Origin: Streptomyces phaeofaciens
Lineage (GTDB): Bacteria > Actinomycetota > Actinomycetes > Streptomycetales > Streptomycetaceae
Direction of reading: 5' to 3'
Assembly: GCF_014648915.1 (NCBI RefSeq)
Contig: NZ_BMSA01000001.1
Coordinates: 310,001 to 374,000, forward strand
DNA length: 64,000 bases
Shown piece by piece: positions 32,447-41,235 of the stretch. The first letter of the stretch is position 1, and each line of letters opens with the position of its first letter. Below the pieces are notes generated by a model. The model searched no databases. It had not been told where the DNA came from and was given only the letters and a program-made list of their open reading frames with translations. The position numbers were made by a program, and so were the translations under genes.

Positions 32447-32511
32447 GTCACCGGGCCGCCGGCGGCCGGACCACGTCCGGGGCGGGGCGTCACCGGGCCG
32501 CCGGCGGCCGG
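32447..32511. repeat. 23-bp direct repeat at the end of the XdhC-like gene
   Basis: Both copies start GTCACCGGGCCGCCGGCGGC and end CGG, at 32447-32469 and 32489-32511. The second copy contains the stop and last codons of the XdhC-like gene. Each includes the palindrome GGCCGCCGGCGGCC and could form a terminator stem. Confidence 0.75.
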
Positions 32512-33602
32512 CCGTGGATCGCCCCCGCAGTCGCCGTCAGCGGCTCGCCGCTGCCGCCCCAGCGCAGGGCGACGATCTCGGCGGCCACGGAGACGGCGAC
32601 CTCCTCGGGCGTACGGGCGCCCAGGTCGAGGCCGACCGGTGAGCGCAGCCGGGCCAGTTCCCGTTCGGTGAGCCCGGCCTCGACGAGCCGGGCGCGCCGG
32701 TCGTCGTGGGTGCGGCGGCTGCCCATCGCGCCGATGTAGGCGGCCGGCCGGCGCAGCGCCTCCTCCAGCAGCGGCACATCGAATTTGGGGTCGTGGGTGA
32801 GGACGCAGATCACCGTCCGGTCGTCGGTGTCCGTGCCGCGCAGATAGCGGTGCGGCCAGTCGACGACGACCTCCACGCCGTCCGGGAAGCGGCGCGGCGT
32901 GGCGAAGACCGGGCGGGCGTCGCACACCGTGACCCGGTAGCCGAGGAAGGCGCCGATGCCGGCCACGGCGGCCGCGTAGTCGATCGCCCCGAACACCAGC
33001 ATCCGCGGCGGCGGCGCGAAGGAGTGCAGGAACACCGCGACCGCGTCCTCCCGGCGCTGCCCGTGCGGCCCGTAGTGGCGCAGGCCGGTCGCGCCGAGGG
33101 CGAGTTCACCGCGCGCGTCGGCGGTGACCGCCGCGTCCAGGCCCTCCGCGCCCAGGGTGCCGCGGACCCGGTCCGGCCAGACGGCGAGCGTGGCGCCGCG
33201 CGGCGCGGGCCCGTCGGCCACCGTGGCCACGGTCACCGGCTCGTGCGCGGCGACGGCGTCGGCGACCGCCCCGAAGGCGGTGTCGTGCGCGGGGGAGACG
33301 GGCCGCACCAGGACGGTGATCTCGCCGCCGCAGGTCAGCCCGACCGCGAAGGCGTCCGTGTCGCTGTACCCGAAGGTCTCCAGCCGGGCCTGTCCGCTCG
33401 CCACGACCTGTCGGGCCAGCTCGAACACCGCGCCCTCCACACAGCCCCCGGACACACTGCCCACGACCTCGTCCCCCGGCCCCACGGCCATGGCCGCCCC
33501 CGGATCGCGCGGCGCGCTGCGACTCACGGCGACCACGGTCGCGAGCCCGAACGGCGCACCGGCCGCGTACCACCCGTTCAGGACCGGGAGGATCTCACGC
33601 AC
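32490..33602 (-). CDS. XdhC/CoxI-family molybdenum-enzyme maturation protein
   Basis: A 370-residue protein from GTG 33602. The N-terminal XdhC_CoxI domain has the invariant GSVSGGCVEGAV motif and LTCGGEITVLVRP. The C-terminal Rossmann-like XdhC_C domain has MLVFGAIDYAAAVAGIGAFL, ICVLTHDPKFDVPLLEEAL, YIGAMGSRRTHDDRRARL and the ending LDLGARTPEEVAVSVAAEI. Family members load sulfurated molybdopterin cofactor into xanthine or CO dehydrogenases. No such dehydrogenase is encoded nearby, so the target is elsewhere in the genome. Confidence 0.92.
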   Translation of the reverse strand: MREILPVLNGWYAAGAPFGLATVVAVSRSAPRDPGAAMAVGPGDEVVGSVSGGCVEGAVFELARQVVASGQARLETFGYSDTDAFAVGLTCGGEITVLVRPVSPAHDTAFGAVADAVAAHEPVTVATVADGPAPRGATLAVWPDRVRGTLGAEGLDAAVTADARGELALGATGLRHYGPHGQRREDAVAVFLHSFAPPPRMLVFGAIDYAAAVAGIGAFLGYRVTVCDARPVFATPRRFPDGVEVVVDWPHRYLRGTDTDDRTVICVLTHDPKFDVPLLEEALRRPAAYIGAMGSRRTHDDRRARLVEAGLTERELARLRSPVGLDLGARTPEEVAVSVAAEIVALRWGGSGEPLTATAGAIHGRPPAAR

Positions 33603-33724
33603 GCTCCGCTCCTCTCCTCGGCCTGCTCGCACGTTAATCCGTTGCCGCGCCGCTCGCCGTTCCGGTGCACCGCGGAGCCGGAGCCGGGCGCGCTGCCGTA
33701 CGCGTTCTCCCGGAGAAGGTGAAC

Positions 33725-33737
33725 AAGGTTCAACCTT
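33725..33737. promoter_or_regulatory. Palindrome AAGGTT-C-AACCTT between divergent genes
   Basis: A perfect 6-1-6 inverted repeat in the 190-bp gap between the XdhC-like gene and the secreted GH5 gene. It is AT-rich against its context and probably an operator. A TTGACG follows at 33757-33762, but no clear -10 box was found. Confidence 0.4.
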
Positions 33738-33792
33738 ACTCGTGAGTCAGATGGTATTGACGGTGTCCTGAAATCACCGGACTGTAGTGGAC

Positions 33793-35646
33793 ATGCCGAA
33801 TATCCGGGCACGTCTGCTCGCTGTTCTGGTTGTCCTCTGCGGATTCCTGACGATGGCGGGGACCCCCACCGCCACCGCCGCCACCATCCCCGACTCCCTC
33901 TCCTTCGACGGCTCCGCCCTCACCGTGTCCGGCGGCCGTTTCGTCGACGCCGGCGGCCGCGAGGTCGTGCTGCGCGGCTACAACGTCTCCGGCGAGACCA
34001 AGCTGGACGAGAACAAGGGCCTGCCCTTCGCCTCGGTGGCCGACGCCAAGAAGTCGGCGACCGCCCTGCGCGCCCTCGGCGGCGGCAACTCCGTCCGCTT
34101 CCTGCTCTCCTGGGCCTACGCGGAACCCGTGCGCGGCCAGGTCGACACCACCTACCTGGCCGCCGCCACCGCCCAGATCCGCGCCTTCCTCGACGCCGGG
34201 ATCCGGGTCTATCCCGACTTCCACCAGGACCTGTACTCCCGCCACCTCTTCAACACGGGCAGCTGGTACACCGGCGACGGGGCGCCCGCGTGGGCGGTGG
34301 ACCTCGGCGACTACCCCACCGAGTCCTGCGGCATCTGCTTCCTGTGGGGGCAGAACATCACCCAGAACGGCGCGGTGAAGGCCGCCCAGTACGACTTCTG
34401 GCACAACGCCCACGGGCTCCAGGACTCCTTCCTGTCCATGGCCCAGCAGACCATGACGTACCTCAGGCAGAACCTCAGCACCGAGCAGTTCGCGGGCATC
34501 GTCGGCTTCGACCCGTACAACGAGCCCTACGCCGGCACCTACGACTCCGGCCAGGCCAGCCGCGCCTGGGAACGCGACCTGCTGTGGCCCTTCTACGTGA
34601 AGTTCCGGGCCCGGATGGACGCGGCGGGCTGGACCGACAAGCCCGCGTTCGTCGAGCCGAACCTCTTCTGGAACGGCAATGTCAGCAAGGAGGAGGGCGG
34701 CCTCCTCGACGCCGGCACGCTGGGCTCCCGCTATGTCTTCAACACCCACTTCTACGACCAGAAGGCCATCTCCGGCGTCCTGATGTGGGGCAACGCGGCG
34801 GACGGCCAGTACGTGACCGACTTCGGCACCGTCCGCGACCGCGCCTCGGCGCTCGGGACCACCGCGATCGTCAGCGAGTTCGGCCATCCCCTGAACGGCA
34901 CGACGGCCGGCAAGGCCCCGACCGTCCTCAAGGCGATGTACCAGGCGCTCGACTCCCGGGTGAAGGGCGCCAATTGGTGGTCCACCCCCGTCAACTCCGG
35001 CCCGGTCCTGTCCGGTTCGCAGTGGCAGTGGGACATCTACAACGGCCGCCACCACGAGCTGATGAACGGCAACCCCGACAAGCTCCTCACCGCCGCCGAC
35101 GCCTGGAACGACGAGGACCTGTCCGCCGTACGCCTCGACGACAGCGCCACGGTGACGCTCCGTCAGGACGCCCGGCTCGTCGACCGCGTCTACCCGAGCG
35201 CCACCTCCGGCACGAGCATCGCCTTCACCTACGAGGACCGCTCCCGCGACGGCTCCACCACCCTCACCTGGAACCCCGTGCCCAGCTCCCTGCCGAACGT
35301 GGCGTCACTGGTCGGCTCCGGCCAGTACGGGCTGCTGGTCTGGCGGTCGGGCGGCGGCGCGGCACCCACCGAGCTGCATCTGCCCGCGTCCTTCCCGACC
35401 GCGTCCACCACGGTCGTCTCCGACCTCGGCGCGGTGTACGGCCCGCCCGTGTACAGCTCCACCACCAAGATCGCCGCGGCGGCGGAGCCCGGCGGCACGG
35501 GCAGCCGGCGTCTGCTGCTCAGCACCACCGACTCGGGCACCGTGCACTACGCCCTCGTCACCAACGGGGCGGCCGCGCCGTCCGCGACCCTGCTGGCCGC
35601 GGCCCGCGGGGAGCTTTCGGCCTGGGTCGCTCAGAAGATCGGATAG
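33793..35646 (+). CDS. Secreted GH5 endoglycoceramidase-like glycoside hydrolase
   Basis: A 617-residue secreted enzyme. A signal peptide (MPNIRARLLAVLVVLCGF start, cut near TATAATIPD) precedes a TIM-barrel: VVLRGYNVSGETKLDENKG, GNSVRFLLSWAYAEP, VYPDFHQDLYSRHLF, the acid/base Glu in GFDPYNEPYAGTYD and the nucleophile Glu in AIVSEFGHPLNG. This matches endoglycoceramidase-type GH5 proteins, which cut oligosaccharides from ceramide glycolipids. A C-terminal beta-sandwich (about 480-615) follows. GTG 33787 is an alternative start; neither has a good ribosome site. Substrate specificity is inferred. Confidence 0.9.
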   Translation: MPNIRARLLAVLVVLCGFLTMAGTPTATAATIPDSLSFDGSALTVSGGRFVDAGGREVVLRGYNVSGETKLDENKGLPFASVADAKKSATALRALGGGNSVRFLLSWAYAEPVRGQVDTTYLAAATAQIRAFLDAGIRVYPDFHQDLYSRHLFNTGSWYTGDGAPAWAVDLGDYPTESCGICFLWGQNITQNGAVKAAQYDFWHNAHGLQDSFLSMAQQTMTYLRQNLSTEQFAGIVGFDPYNEPYAGTYDSGQASRAWERDLLWPFYVKFRARMDAAGWTDKPAFVEPNLFWNGNVSKEEGGLLDAGTLGSRYVFNTHFYDQKAISGVLMWGNAADGQYVTDFGTVRDRASALGTTAIVSEFGHPLNGTTAGKAPTVLKAMYQALDSRVKGANWWSTPVNSGPVLSGSQWQWDIYNGRHHELMNGNPDKLLTAADAWNDEDLSAVRLDDSATVTLRQDARLVDRVYPSATSGTSIAFTYEDRSRDGSTTLTWNPVPSSLPNVASLVGSGQYGLLVWRSGGGAAPTELHLPASFPTASTTVVSDLGAVYGPPVYSSTTKIAAAAEPGGTGSRRLLLSTTDSGTVHYALVTNGAAAPSATLLAAARGELSAWVAQKIG

Positions 35647-35658
35647 TCCCGGCGCACG

Positions 35659-35698
35659 CACGGGGGTGGGTGGCGGGCGCCCGCCACCCACCCCCGTG
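35659..35698. terminator. Perfect 40-bp palindrome between convergent genes
   Basis: CACGGGGGTGGGTGGCGGGC is followed with no gap by its exact complement (35659-35678 and 35679-35698). It sits 12 bases after the GH5 stop and 6 bases past the stop of the opposite beta-propeller gene, as a bidirectional terminator would. Confidence 0.85.
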
Positions 35699-35704
35699 GT
35701 TCGG

Positions 35705-36964
35705 TCAGCCGGTGGGTCCGGTCCAGCCCGGGGCGACATGGCCGAGGCGCACCCGCTGCGGATGGTCCCCGACCGGGACCGAGACGATCTTTCGGCCGGT
35801 GGCGAAGTCGATCGCCGTGACCTGGTCGGCGCCGCTCTCGGAGATCACACAGCTGAGGCCGTCGCCGCTGACCGTGGCCCAGTACGGCTTGGACGCGGTG
35901 ATCAGCGGGCCTTCCTGGAGGGTGGCGCGGTCGACGACCGTCGCGTAGTCGTCCATGGTGCCCGCGACGCACAGCTTGGTGCCGTCCGGCTTCATCGAGA
36001 TGCCGTGGTGGCGCGAGTCGTTGACGAAGGTGGTGCGGTCGTCGCTGGTCGCCGGGTTCTTCGGCAGGGTCTTCGTGCGGGTGATGCGGTCGGTGGCCAG
36101 GTCGTACTCGAAGAAGCCGTTGAAGAACGACACCTGGAAGTACAGCTTCGACTCGTCCGGCGAGAACACGGCCGGGCGCACCGCGTCCGAGTAGTCCGTG
36201 AGACCGATCGCGTCCAGCTTTGCCCGCATGTCGATGACCCTGACCTGCTGGTACGTGGTGGCGTCGACGACGGTGATGCGCCGGTCGCCCTTGGTGAAGT
36301 CCTGCCACGGGGCGTCCTGCGAGGTGTTCACGTCGCCGATCGACATGTTGTAGATGTACGCGCCGTCCTTGGTGAAGATGTTCTCGTGCGGCTTGTCGCC
36401 GGTCTTGAACGAGCCCAGCTGTCTGCCGGTGCCGATGTCCAGGACGTGCACGGTGTTCGAGATCGACGCGGAGACGGCGACCCGGGTGCCGTCGGGGGAG
36501 ACGGCCATGTGGTCGGAGCGGTAACCGGACACCGGGAAGCGCCAGTTGATGTTCCCGGTGGCCAGGTCGATCGAGACGACATCGGCGAAGCTGGGCCGGG
36601 AGACGACCACCGAGGTGCCGTCCGGCGTGGTGTACATGTCGTCGACGAACTGGTCGTGGCCCTCGCCGACACCGTTGCGGATGGCCTGGAAGTAGATCCA
36701 CTTGATCGGGTTGGCGTTGATCTCGGCCATCCGGGCGTTCTTGTCGGGGATCACATTGATCCGGCCGATCTTCGCGAAGTCACCGGTGGACCCGATGACG
36801 TCCGCGGTGCCCTCCCAGTTGTTGCCGACGAACATCACCTCGCGCAGCGCGGCGGCCGAGTCGGCCTCCGACGCGGTGGCGGTGGCGGCGGTCGCGGGAG
36901 CGGTGACGGTCAGGACGAGGGCGGCGGCTACGGAGCAAAGGTGCCTGGTTCTGAAGGCAGCCAT
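35705..36964 (-). CDS. Secreted YncE-like beta-propeller protein
   Basis: A 419-residue protein with a signal peptide (MAAFRTRHLCSVAAALVLTV, cut near TAATATASEA). The remainder contains repeated beta-propeller blades with the pattern TPDGTSVVVSRP, SPDGTRVAVSASISNTVHVL, TKDGAYIYNMSIG, SPDESKLYFQV, KPDGTKLCVAGT and SGDGLSCVISESGADQVTAI, typical of seven-bladed YncE/lactonase-like folds. No catalytic residues can be named. It is divergent from a TetR-family gene, and an operator overlaps its promoter, so that regulator very probably represses it. Confidence 0.85.
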   Translation of the reverse strand: MAAFRTRHLCSVAAALVLTVTAPATAATATASEADSAAALREVMFVGNNWEGTADVIGSTGDFAKIGRINVIPDKNARMAEINANPIKWIYFQAIRNGVGEGHDQFVDDMYTTPDGTSVVVSRPSFADVVSIDLATGNINWRFPVSGYRSDHMAVSPDGTRVAVSASISNTVHVLDIGTGRQLGSFKTGDKPHENIFTKDGAYIYNMSIGDVNTSQDAPWQDFTKGDRRITVVDATTYQQVRVIDMRAKLDAIGLTDYSDAVRPAVFSPDESKLYFQVSFFNGFFEYDLATDRITRTKTLPKNPATSDDRTTFVNDSRHHGISMKPDGTKLCVAGTMDDYATVVDRATLQEGPLITASKPYWATVSGDGLSCVISESGADQVTAIDFATGRKIVSVPVGDHPQRVRLGHVAPGWTGPTG

Positions 36965-37038
36965 GACTGCTCTTTCTCCTCGGGGGTGGCGGAAGGAGCG
37001 GGGCGCCCGAATCTGAACACGGCTGCGTTCAGAGTGGA

Positions 37039-37075
37039 CTTACTGGAAAGTAAGGAAGGGGCGCCCTTCGCCACA
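37039..37075. promoter_or_regulatory. TetR-type operator on the beta-propeller gene promoter
   Basis: CTTACT-GGAA-AGTAAG (37039-37054) is a perfect 16-bp inverted repeat. On the minus strand TTGTGG (37075-37070) and TACTTT (37052-37047), 17 bp apart, form a promoter-like pair, with the -10 box inside the palindrome. The TetR gene starts at 37134 on the other strand. Confidence 0.7.
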
Positions 37076-37133
37076 AGACTCCGTACACGACAAAATCGAC
37101 GGCGGGGGAGCACGGAGCGACGAGGGAGGGTCA

Positions 37134-37796
37134 GTGACGGGCAGGCTCAGGGCGCCGACGGGACGCTACGGCGGACGGTCCGCCGAGGAGCGGCAGGCCG
37201 AGCGGCGCGCGCGGTTCCTGGCCGCGGCACTGCGGCTGTTCGGCGAGACGCCCGGCTACCGCGGCACGACCGTGGCGGCGCTCAGCGAGGCGGCCGGCCT
37301 GTCGACCCGTCAGTTCTACGAGGAGTTCCGCACCCTGGAGGACGTCCTGGCGGTGCTGCACCTCCAGGTCAACGACTGGGCCGAGGAGGCGGTGGTGGCC
37401 GCGTTCGCCGCCGCGGAGGGCCTGCCGCTCGCCGAGCGGGTCACCGCGATCTTCCGCGCCTACGCCGGCGACGTCACCGCCGACCCGCGCCGGATCCGCA
37501 TCACCTTCGTCGAGATCGTCGGCGTCAGCCCGCGGCTGGAGGAGCAGCGCCTGGAGCGCCGCGCCCGCTGGGTCGAGCTGATCTGCGCCGAGGCGACGGC
37601 CGCCGCCGACCGGGGGGAGGCCGTGCCCCGCGACTACCGGCTCGCCGCGACGGCCTTCATCGGCAGCGTCAACGGCCTGCTCCACGACTGGAGCGCGGGA
37701 CGGGTGGCCGCGACCCTGGACGAGGTGGTCGACGAGCTGGTGCGGCAACTGCTGGGGATCCTGCGGCCGTCGGGGTGGGAGCCCGGGAGGCCTTAG
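37134..37796 (+). CDS. TetR-family transcriptional regulator
   Basis: A 220-residue regulator from GTG 37134 (GGGAGGGTCA upstream). The N-terminal HTH is RARFLAAALRLFGETPGYRG followed by TTVAALSEAAGLSTRQFYEE and FRTLEDVL, the standard TetR_N form. The C-terminal ligand domain is all-helical. It is divergent from the beta-propeller gene and converges on the GT1 gene with only 19 bp between stops. The 16-bp palindrome at 37039 is its most likely target. Confidence 0.93.
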   Translation: MTGRLRAPTGRYGGRSAEERQAERRARFLAAALRLFGETPGYRGTTVAALSEAAGLSTRQFYEEFRTLEDVLAVLHLQVNDWAEEAVVAAFAAAEGLPLAERVTAIFRAYAGDVTADPRRIRITFVEIVGVSPRLEEQRLERRARWVELICAEATAAADRGEAVPRDYRLAATAFIGSVNGLLHDWSAGRVAATLDEVVDELVRQLLGILRPSGWEPGRP

Positions 37797-37815
37797 GGGG
37801 CGGCGGTCTGGAGGG

Positions 37816-39039
37816 TCACCTCAGCCGGGCCACCGCCTCCACCACCCGCCGTGTCCCGTCCTCCTCGCGCACCCGGGCGCCCAGCTCCCTGGCCCGCTCG
37901 CCGAAGCCCGGCTCCCGGGTCGCCCGGACGAGGGCCGCGGCCAGGCGTTCGGCGGTGAGGCGGCGCAGCGGGAGCGCGGCCGGTGCCACCCCGAGCGTGA
38001 CCAGCCGGCCGGCCCAGAAGCTCTCGTCGAACTGGACCGGCACCGGTACGGCGGGCACCCCCGCCCGCACCCCGGCGGCCGTCGTCCCCGCCCCGCAGTG
38101 GTGGACCACCGCCGCCGTCTCGGGGAACAGCAGGGAGTGCGGCACCTCGTCGACGGTCAGCATGTCGTCGCCGTCGGCCGCCAGCCCGCCCCAGCCGCGC
38201 TGGATCACCCCGCGCAGTCCGGCCCGCCGCAGCGCCCGGACGACCTGTGCGCTCAGCCTGGCCGGATCGGGCACGGTCGCGCTGCCCAGGCCCACGAAGA
38301 CCGGCGGCGGCCCCGCGTCCAGGAAGTCCCGCACGGCCGCCGGAAGGCGCCGCTCACGGTCGTACGGCCACCAGTAGCCGGTGACGTCCAGCGCCGGGGG
38401 CCAGTCCCCGGGCCGGGGGACGACCAGGGGGCTGAAGCCGTGCAGCACCGGTGCGGCGGACGGCGGCCGGGTGCGGCCGGGCGGCAGTCCCAGCCGGGAC
38501 CGGACCTCGGGCAGCACGGGAGCGAAGACGCGGTCGACGGCCCATTCCACCCCGTGGCCCGCGAGCCGGTTGCCGAGCCCGCCGAAGGACCCGCCGCCGA
38601 GGATGGGCGGCGCGAACTCCCGTGTGGGCGCGATCGGTTGGAGCGGGAGATCGAGGGCCGGCAGCCCCAGTCCCTCGGCGACCGTGTGGCCGAGCGGTGC
38701 CACGGACGCCGACAGCAGCAGGACATCGCTCCCGCGGGCCGCCGTCAGGACGTCGTCGGCCATCCGGCCGACCAGCGCCCGTGCCATCCGCACCACCCGC
38801 AGCAGCTTGCCGGCGCCGGTCGCGCTGCGGTGCAGCCCCCGGCCGCGCGCCGACTCCAGTTCGGCGCGCGGGTCGACCGGGAGCGGGTGGAAGCCCACCC
38901 CCGAGCCGTCCACCAGTGGCGCGAACCTCTCGTGCGTGACCAGGGTGACCTCGTGGCCCGCGCGCACGAGCGCGTGCCCCAGCCCGGTGAAGGGGGCGAC
39001 ATCGCCCCGGGAGCCCGCCGTCATGATCGCCACTCGCAC
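37816..39039 (-). CDS. GT1 (UGT/MGT-like) glycosyltransferase
   Basis: A 407-residue GT-B enzyme starting at GTG 39039 (RVAIMTAGSRGDVAPFTGLG). The N-domain has the acceptor-site start typical of sterol, macrolide and flavonoid glucosyltransferases. The C-domain has FVGLGSATVPDPARL and the donor-binding motif VVHHCGAGTTAAGVRAGVPA followed by PVPVQFDESFWA. It transfers a sugar from a nucleotide donor to a small hydrophobic acceptor. No acceptor pathway is nearby; self-resistance or xenobiotic glucosylation is possible. Confidence 0.92.
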   Translation of the reverse strand: MRVAIMTAGSRGDVAPFTGLGHALVRAGHEVTLVTHERFAPLVDGSGVGFHPLPVDPRAELESARGRGLHRSATGAGKLLRVVRMARALVGRMADDVLTAARGSDVLLLSASVAPLGHTVAEGLGLPALDLPLQPIAPTREFAPPILGGGSFGGLGNRLAGHGVEWAVDRVFAPVLPEVRSRLGLPPGRTRPPSAAPVLHGFSPLVVPRPGDWPPALDVTGYWWPYDRERRLPAAVRDFLDAGPPPVFVGLGSATVPDPARLSAQVVRALRRAGLRGVIQRGWGGLAADGDDMLTVDEVPHSLLFPETAAVVHHCGAGTTAAGVRAGVPAVPVPVQFDESFWAGRLVTLGVAPAALPLRRLTAERLAAALVRATREPGFGERARELGARVREEDGTRRVVEAVARLR

Positions 39040-39141
39040 GACGGACAGTATGGCGGCGACCGGCCTCCGTGGGGGCGAACGGCCGTGACATCACGGCCAC
39101 TTCACTCGTCAGGCGCTGTCGCGCCACTTCTGTCGCAGCCG

Positions 39142-39170
39142 TTGACTTCGCCCCCGGCCGGCTCTACTTT
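39142..39170 (+). promoter_or_regulatory. Sigma-70-type promoter of the alpha-galactosidase gene
   Basis: TTGACT (39142-39147) and TACTTT (39165-39170) are spaced by 17 bp, placing transcription start near 39177, about 55 bases before the ATG. Confidence 0.7.
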
Positions 39171-39202
39171 CGGCGCGCAACCGTTCGGTTTGCCGACACT
39201 CG

Positions 39203-39216
39203 TTCGATATATCGAA
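39203..39216 (+). promoter_or_regulatory. Palindromic operator TTCGATATATCGAA in the alpha-galactosidase leader
   Basis: A perfect 14-bp palindrome downstream of the predicted transcription start and 15 bases before the start codon. A repressor bound here would block elongation. The AT-rich core is striking in this genome; a LacI- or ROK-type sugar repressor is plausible. Confidence 0.65.
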
Positions 39217-39231
39217 TTTCGGAGCCGCCGC

Positions 39232-41190
39232 ATGTTTCCCCCACCGTGCCCGAGCCTCGTCCGGCGCCTGAGAACCGCCGCCGTGCGCGCCCTCGCCCTG
39301 GTGCTGACCGCGACCGCCGCCCTGCTCTTCGTCCAGCCCGGCACCGCCCAGGCCGCGACGAGCCGTCAGATACCGGTCCCCGAGGCGCCCATGGGCTGGG
39401 CGTCCTGGAACAGCTTCGCCGCCGTCATCGACTACGCCGTGATCAAGCAGCAGGTCGACGCGTTCGTCGCCGCCGGACTGCCGGAGGCGGGCTACGAGTA
39501 CATCAACATCGACGAGGGCTGGTGGCAGGGCACCCGAGACGGTGACGGCAACATCACCGTCGACGAGTCCGAGTGGCCCGGCGGGATGAGCGCCATCGCC
39601 GACTACATCCACAGCAAGGGCCTCAAGGCCGGCATCTACACCGACGCCGGCAAGGACGGCTGCGGCTACTACTACCCGACCGGCCGTCCCGCCGCCCCGG
39701 GCAGCGGCAGCGAGGGCCACTACGAGCAGGACATGCTCCAGTTCTCGAAGTGGGGCTTCGACTTCGTCAAGGTCGACTGGTGCGGCGGTGACGCCGAGGG
39801 CCTCGACGCGCCGACGACGTACACCGCGATCAGCGCGGCGGTCGCCGAGGCGACGGCCGCCACCGGCCGCCCGCTGACGCTCTCCCTGTGCAACTGGGGC
39901 TACCAGAACACCTGGAACTGGGCCCCCGGCCTCGCCCCGATGTTCCGGACCAGCACCGACATCGTCTACTGGGGCAACAAGCCCTCGATGACGAACCTGC
40001 TGTCCAACTTCGACCAGGGCCTGCACCCGACCGCGCAGCACACCGGCTACTACAACGACCCCGACATGCTGATGGTCGGCATGGACGGCTTCACCGCCGC
40101 CCAGAACCGCACCCACATGAACCTGTGGGCCGTCTCCGGGGCGCCGCTCCTCGCCGGGAACAACCTCGCCACCATGACCACCGAGACCGCGAACATCCTC
40201 AAGAACCCCGAGGTCGTCGCCGTCGACCAGGACCCGCGCGGGCTCCAGGGCGTCAAGGTCGCCGAGGACACCACCGGGGCGCAGGTGTACGGCAAGGTCC
40301 TCGCCGGCACCGGCAAGCGCGCCGTCGTCCTGCTGAACCGCACCTCCGCCGCCAAGGACATCACCGTCCGCTGGTCCGACCTCGGTCTGACCGGCGCCTC
40401 CGCGACCGTCCGCGACCTGTGGGCCCGCGCCGACGTGGGCTCGTACGGCACGAGTTACACCGCGAACGTCCCGGCGGGCGGCTCGGTCATGCTCACCGTC
40501 ACCGGCGGCACCGAGGCCTCGGGCAGCACCTACACCGGCACCTCGGGCTTCTCCGGCGTGGTGGCCGGCGCCACCGGCCTGAAGGTCGTCGACGTCGCCT
40601 ACACCAACACCTCCGCCACGGCCCGCACCGCGACCCTCAAGGTCAACGGCCAGACCACCACCGCCGTCTCCTTCCCGCCGACGGGCTCCGGCCAGGGCAC
40701 GATCACCCTCCAGGTCGCCCTGTCCAAGGGCTCCGCCAACAGCCTGACCTTCACGGGCGCCCCGACCCTCGCCGACATCACGGTCAGACCGCTGCCCGGC
40801 ACGAACGGCACCCTGGTCGTCGGCAAGCAGTCCGGCCGCTGCCTGGACCTCTACAACAACACGATCACCAATGGCACCCAGGCCGAGATCTGGGACTGCA
40901 ACGGCGGCTCCAACCAGGCCTGGACGTACACCTCCCGCAAGGAACTCGTGGTGTACGGCAACAAGTGCCTGGACGCCTACAACCTCGGCACGACCAACGG
41001 CACCAAGGTCGTGATCTGGGACTGCAACGGCCAGAACAACCAGAAGTGGAACGTCAACGCCGACGGCACCCTCACCAACGTCAACGCGGGTCTGTGCCTC
41101 GACGCCTCCGGGGCGGGCACGGCCAACCGCACCCCGATGGTGCTGTGGTCGTGCGGGACCGGCGACAACCAGAAGTGGACGCTGACCTGA
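39232..41190 (+). CDS. Secreted GH27 alpha-galactosidase with C-terminal ricin-type carbohydrate-binding module
   Basis: A 652-residue secreted enzyme with a long signal peptide (cut near AQAATSRQI). The GH27 barrel shows APMGWASWNSF, EYINIDEGWW, LKAGIYTDAGKDGC, the nucleophile Asp in FVKVDWCGGD, LSLCNWG and the acid/base Asp in YYNDPDMLMVG. A beta-sandwich follows (about 375-450), then a CBM35-like part (about 455-525) and a CBM13/ricin trefoil (about 530-652) with three QxW blocks (SNQAWTY, NNQKWNV, DNQKWTL). It releases galactose or arabinopyranose from plant polysaccharides. ATG 39232 follows CGGAG. It probably responds to the operator in its leader. Confidence 0.95.
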   Translation: MFPPPCPSLVRRLRTAAVRALALVLTATAALLFVQPGTAQAATSRQIPVPEAPMGWASWNSFAAVIDYAVIKQQVDAFVAAGLPEAGYEYINIDEGWWQGTRDGDGNITVDESEWPGGMSAIADYIHSKGLKAGIYTDAGKDGCGYYYPTGRPAAPGSGSEGHYEQDMLQFSKWGFDFVKVDWCGGDAEGLDAPTTYTAISAAVAEATAATGRPLTLSLCNWGYQNTWNWAPGLAPMFRTSTDIVYWGNKPSMTNLLSNFDQGLHPTAQHTGYYNDPDMLMVGMDGFTAAQNRTHMNLWAVSGAPLLAGNNLATMTTETANILKNPEVVAVDQDPRGLQGVKVAEDTTGAQVYGKVLAGTGKRAVVLLNRTSAAKDITVRWSDLGLTGASATVRDLWARADVGSYGTSYTANVPAGGSVMLTVTGGTEASGSTYTGTSGFSGVVAGATGLKVVDVAYTNTSATARTATLKVNGQTTTAVSFPPTGSGQGTITLQVALSKGSANSLTFTGAPTLADITVRPLPGTNGTLVVGKQSGRCLDLYNNTITNGTQAEIWDCNGGSNQAWTYTSRKELVVYGNKCLDAYNLGTTNGTKVVIWDCNGQNNQKWNVNADGTLTNVNAGLCLDASGAGTANRTPMVLWSCGTGDNQKWTLT

Positions 41191-41235
41191 CGCACCGGGC
41201 GTCGTGCAACCGCCGTCCGGCGTACGGCGTGTGAT

